Positions 4,814-6,390 of a DNA stretch of 6,390 nucleotides are shown piece by piece (within the stretch, counting starts at the first letter, position 1; each line of letters opens with the position of its first letter). Origin of the DNA: Rhodospirillaceae bacterium (GTDB taxonomy: Bacteria; Pseudomonadota; Alphaproteobacteria; UBA8366; GCA-2717185); the NCBI GenBank assembly GCA_028817685.1, contig JAPPPC010000296.1, positions 1-6,390 on the forward strand. Reading direction: 5' to 3'. A program made the position numbers and the translations under genes. The notes under the pieces were generated by a model. The model saw nothing but the letters and a program-made list of their open reading frames with translations, did no database searches and was not told the DNA's origin.

Positions 4814-6025
4814 ATGACGCTAGAGACAACTGACAAGACGAGCCCGCATCGCGGCGTAAACCTGCCGGCCCTGGTCATGGCGCGGATTTGCACCTCCGCG
4901 ATCTTCATGACCTATCCCGCTTGTCTGAACACGTTGTTGACCCAGTGGCAGATGAGCGCGGCGCAGGCCGGGCTGGTCCAGGCGTCCTTTACCGTCGGTT
5001 TCGCCGTTTCGCTGCTGATCGCGTCCACCCTGTGCGACAGGATCGGCGCGAAGCGGGTTTTCAATATCGCGATGGCGTTTTCGGCGGTGGCCGCGCTCCT
5101 GTTCGCCCTATTCGCACGATCTTTCGATTCCGCGATGGTGTTCATCTGCCTCGTCGGCCTGTCCCAGGGCGGCACCTACACACCAGCCATCATGCTGGTC
5201 GCGGCGAACGCAGACCCGGCGCGCAAGGCGTCCGGCGTCGGCTGGGTGCTGGCCGGCATGTCCGCCGGCTACGTCATCTCGATCTTCCTGTCCGTCGCGA
5301 TGATCGACCGGTTCGGCTATGAGGCCGCCTTCCTGGCCACGGCGGCCTTCACCATCGCGGGGTGGGGTTTCGGGATCTTCGCGGTGCGTGCAGCGCGGGA
5401 CCGCGACGAGACCGGCGCCGGCGCGGCGGCAACACTGGCCGCCCCCGCGCCAAGGCGGCAGGCGACGCTGCTGATGCTGGGCTATATCGGCCATTCCTGG
5501 GAGTTGCTGGGCGCCTGGGCCTGGGTCCCCGCCTTCCTTGCCGCCGCAATCCTGGGCCGCGGGACGATGTCGCCGATCGAACTCGGCCTGTGGACGGCCC
5601 TGGCGCTCCACCTGACCGGCTTTTTCTCGTCTTTCCTGTCGGGATACGCGGCCGACCGCTACGGCGCGCGGCGCGTGCTGATCGGGTTCGCGCTGGTCGG
5701 CACGCTCTGTTCTTTCGCCATCGGCTGGTTGGACGGGGCCAGCATGGTGCTGCTGATCGCGGTAACCGCCGTCTACGGTTTCGTGGCGATCGGCGATTCC
5801 GCCGTGCTGTCGTCGGCCATGACAGATGCCGTACCGGCCGACAGACTCGGCCGTGTCCTGGGCCTGCGTTCGATCCTCGGCATGAGCGCCGGCGCCGCGG
5901 CGCCGGCCGTCTTCGGCCTCACCCTCGACCTGCTGCCGGCGAACATGGCCTGGGGATACGCCTTTTGGACCCTGGGCGCCGGCGGCCTCATCGCCTTCGT
6001 CTGCGCCCTTGGCTTAAAACGCTAA
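4814..6025 (+). CDS. MFS transporter, 12 helices
   Basis: The 403-residue protein has the layout of a 12-helix major facilitator. Six hydrophobic segments fall in residues 18-192. A polar, Ala-rich cytoplasmic loop follows (about 193-217, containing ARDRDETGAGAA), then six more. Motif A appears in both halves: STLCDRIGAKRVF (71-83, loop 2-3) and SGYAADRYGARRVL (276-289, loop 8-9). The second half opens with the distinctive GYIGHSWELLGAWAWVP (223-239), rich in aromatics and with charged H227 and E230 within or next to a helix. Direction and substrate cannot be read from the sequence. ATG 4814 is the only sensible start; its ribosome site is poor (only GGCGGC about 17 bases upstream). It is divergent from the long dioxygenase across a shared control region, and its stop codon overlaps that of the convergent enolase-superfamily gene. 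It may move the substrate or product of those enzymes, which is inferred from position only. Confidence 0.85.
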   Translation: MTLETTDKTSPHRGVNLPALVMARICTSAIFMTYPACLNTLLTQWQMSAAQAGLVQASFTVGFAVSLLIASTLCDRIGAKRVFNIAMAFSAVAALLFALFARSFDSAMVFICLVGLSQGGTYTPAIMLVAANADPARKASGVGWVLAGMSAGYVISIFLSVAMIDRFGYEAAFLATAAFTIAGWGFGIFAVRAARDRDETGAGAAATLAAPAPRRQATLLMLGYIGHSWELLGAWAWVPAFLAAAILGRGTMSPIELGLWTALALHLTGFFSSFLSGYAADRYGARRVLIGFALVGTLCSFAIGWLDGASMVLLIAVTAVYGFVAIGDSAVLSSAMTDAVPADRLGRVLGLRSILGMSAGAAAPAVFGLTLDLLPANMAWGYAFWTLGAGGLIAFVCALGLKR

Positions 6026-6390
6026 TCGTTCTTGTAGCTGACCAGCCCGACGGCGCCCTTCGCCGGCCGTTCCTTGATGGCCTCCTCGTTCGGTTCCGTC
6101 CCCCAACCCGGCGTGTCGGGGACGACCATGTAGCCGTTCTCGATCGGCGGGGCGTTGGTGAAGATCTCGTCATCCCAGTCCAGCCTGTCGATGTCGATTT
6201 CCATGATCCGCAAATTCGGCACCGCGGCCGCGAAATGCACGTTCATCATCGTCGACAGATGGCCGTAGAAATTGTGCGGCGCCACATTGACTTCATGTGC
6301 CTCGGCCGACGCGGCGATCTTCATCGACTGCCAGACGCCGTTCCAGACCGCGTCGATGATCGCCACATCCATCGACTGCGCCTGGAAATA
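6022..6390 (-). CDS. Enolase-superfamily enzyme (mandelate racemase/muconate lactonizing type), C-terminal part
   Basis: The reading frame is open to the right edge, so the gene starts outside the window; the last 122 residues are present. They read as the end of the TIM barrel and closing segment of a mandelate racemase/muconate lactonizing-type enzyme. MDVAIIDAVWNG (7-18 of the fragment) carries the barrel Asp (D13). NVAPHNFYGHL (35-45) carries the His (H39) that pairs with it as an Asp-His dyad 26 residues apart. LRIMEID (60-66) carries the following Glu (E64). The closing part has GYMVVPDTPGWG, typical of the family. These enzymes abstract the proton alpha to a carboxylate; many are sugar-acid dehydratases. 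The metal ligands and the Lys base lie outside the window, so the reaction is not assigned. The tail is convergent with the MFS transporter and overlaps it by 4 bp. Confidence 0.82.
   Translation of the reverse strand, partial: YFQAQSMDVAIIDAVWNGVWQSMKIAASAEAHEVNVAPHNFYGHLSTMMNVHFAAAVPNLRIMEIDIDRLDWDDEIFTNAPPIENGYMVVPDTPGWGTEPNEEAIKERPAKGAVGLVSYKND

Noticed and set aside
1..6390. CRISPR array, tRNA/rRNA, insertion sequence, toxin-antitoxin or phage genes
   Set aside because: No regularly spaced repeats, transposase-like frames, terminal repeats, tRNA-like folds or phage-type proteins were seen on either strand.

Overview
The window looks like chromosomal DNA of a high-GC alphaproteobacterium. 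The best clue is the left edge: on the minus strand, an FtsB/DivIC-type cell-division gene is followed by the first codons of a gene that reads like alphaproteobacterial pyruvate dehydrogenase E1 alpha (pdhA). The ftsB-pdhA order is a familiar alphaproteobacterial arrangement. A TTAA-N7-TTAA (CtrA-type) box and paired GANTC sites around these two genes fit the same assignment. I cannot name a genus; a Rhodospirillales-like lineage is only a guess.

Layout: (1) 1-601, minus strand, core genes ftsB -> pdhA (pdhA runs off the left edge), separated by an unusually AT-rich 179-bp leader. (2) 602-781, a divergent control region with two inverted repeats. (3) 782-2365, plus strand, a 14-helix DHA2 (EmrB/QacA-type) major facilitator exporter with a TTG start. 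(4) 2500-3381, plus strand, a TauD/TfdA-type Fe(II)/2-oxoglutarate dioxygenase of standard length, most likely starting at GTG behind an AGGAG ribosome site. (5) 3406-4626, minus strand, a second, much longer TauD/TfdA-type dioxygenase, convergent with the first. (6) 4627-4813, a divergent control region with a perfect 12-bp palindrome. (7) 4814-6025, plus strand, a 12-helix MFS transporter. (8) 6022-6390, minus strand, the C-terminal part of an enolase-superfamily (mandelate racemase/muconate lactonizing type) enzyme. It overlaps the transporter by 4 bp tail-to-tail and runs off the right edge.

Together, 782-6390 reads as an accessory small-molecule metabolism block: two different 2-oxoglutarate dioxygenases, two different MFS transporters and an acid-sugar/carboxylate dehydratase or racemase type enzyme. 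No regulator gene is visible. Substrates cannot be read from the sequence. In my hand alignment the short dioxygenase lacks most of the residues that contact taurine in E. coli TauD, so 'taurine dioxygenase' would be an over-call. All genes lying entirely inside the window look intact. I saw no RNA gene, insertion sequence, CRISPR array or strong rho-independent terminator, and no clearly new multi-gene system.
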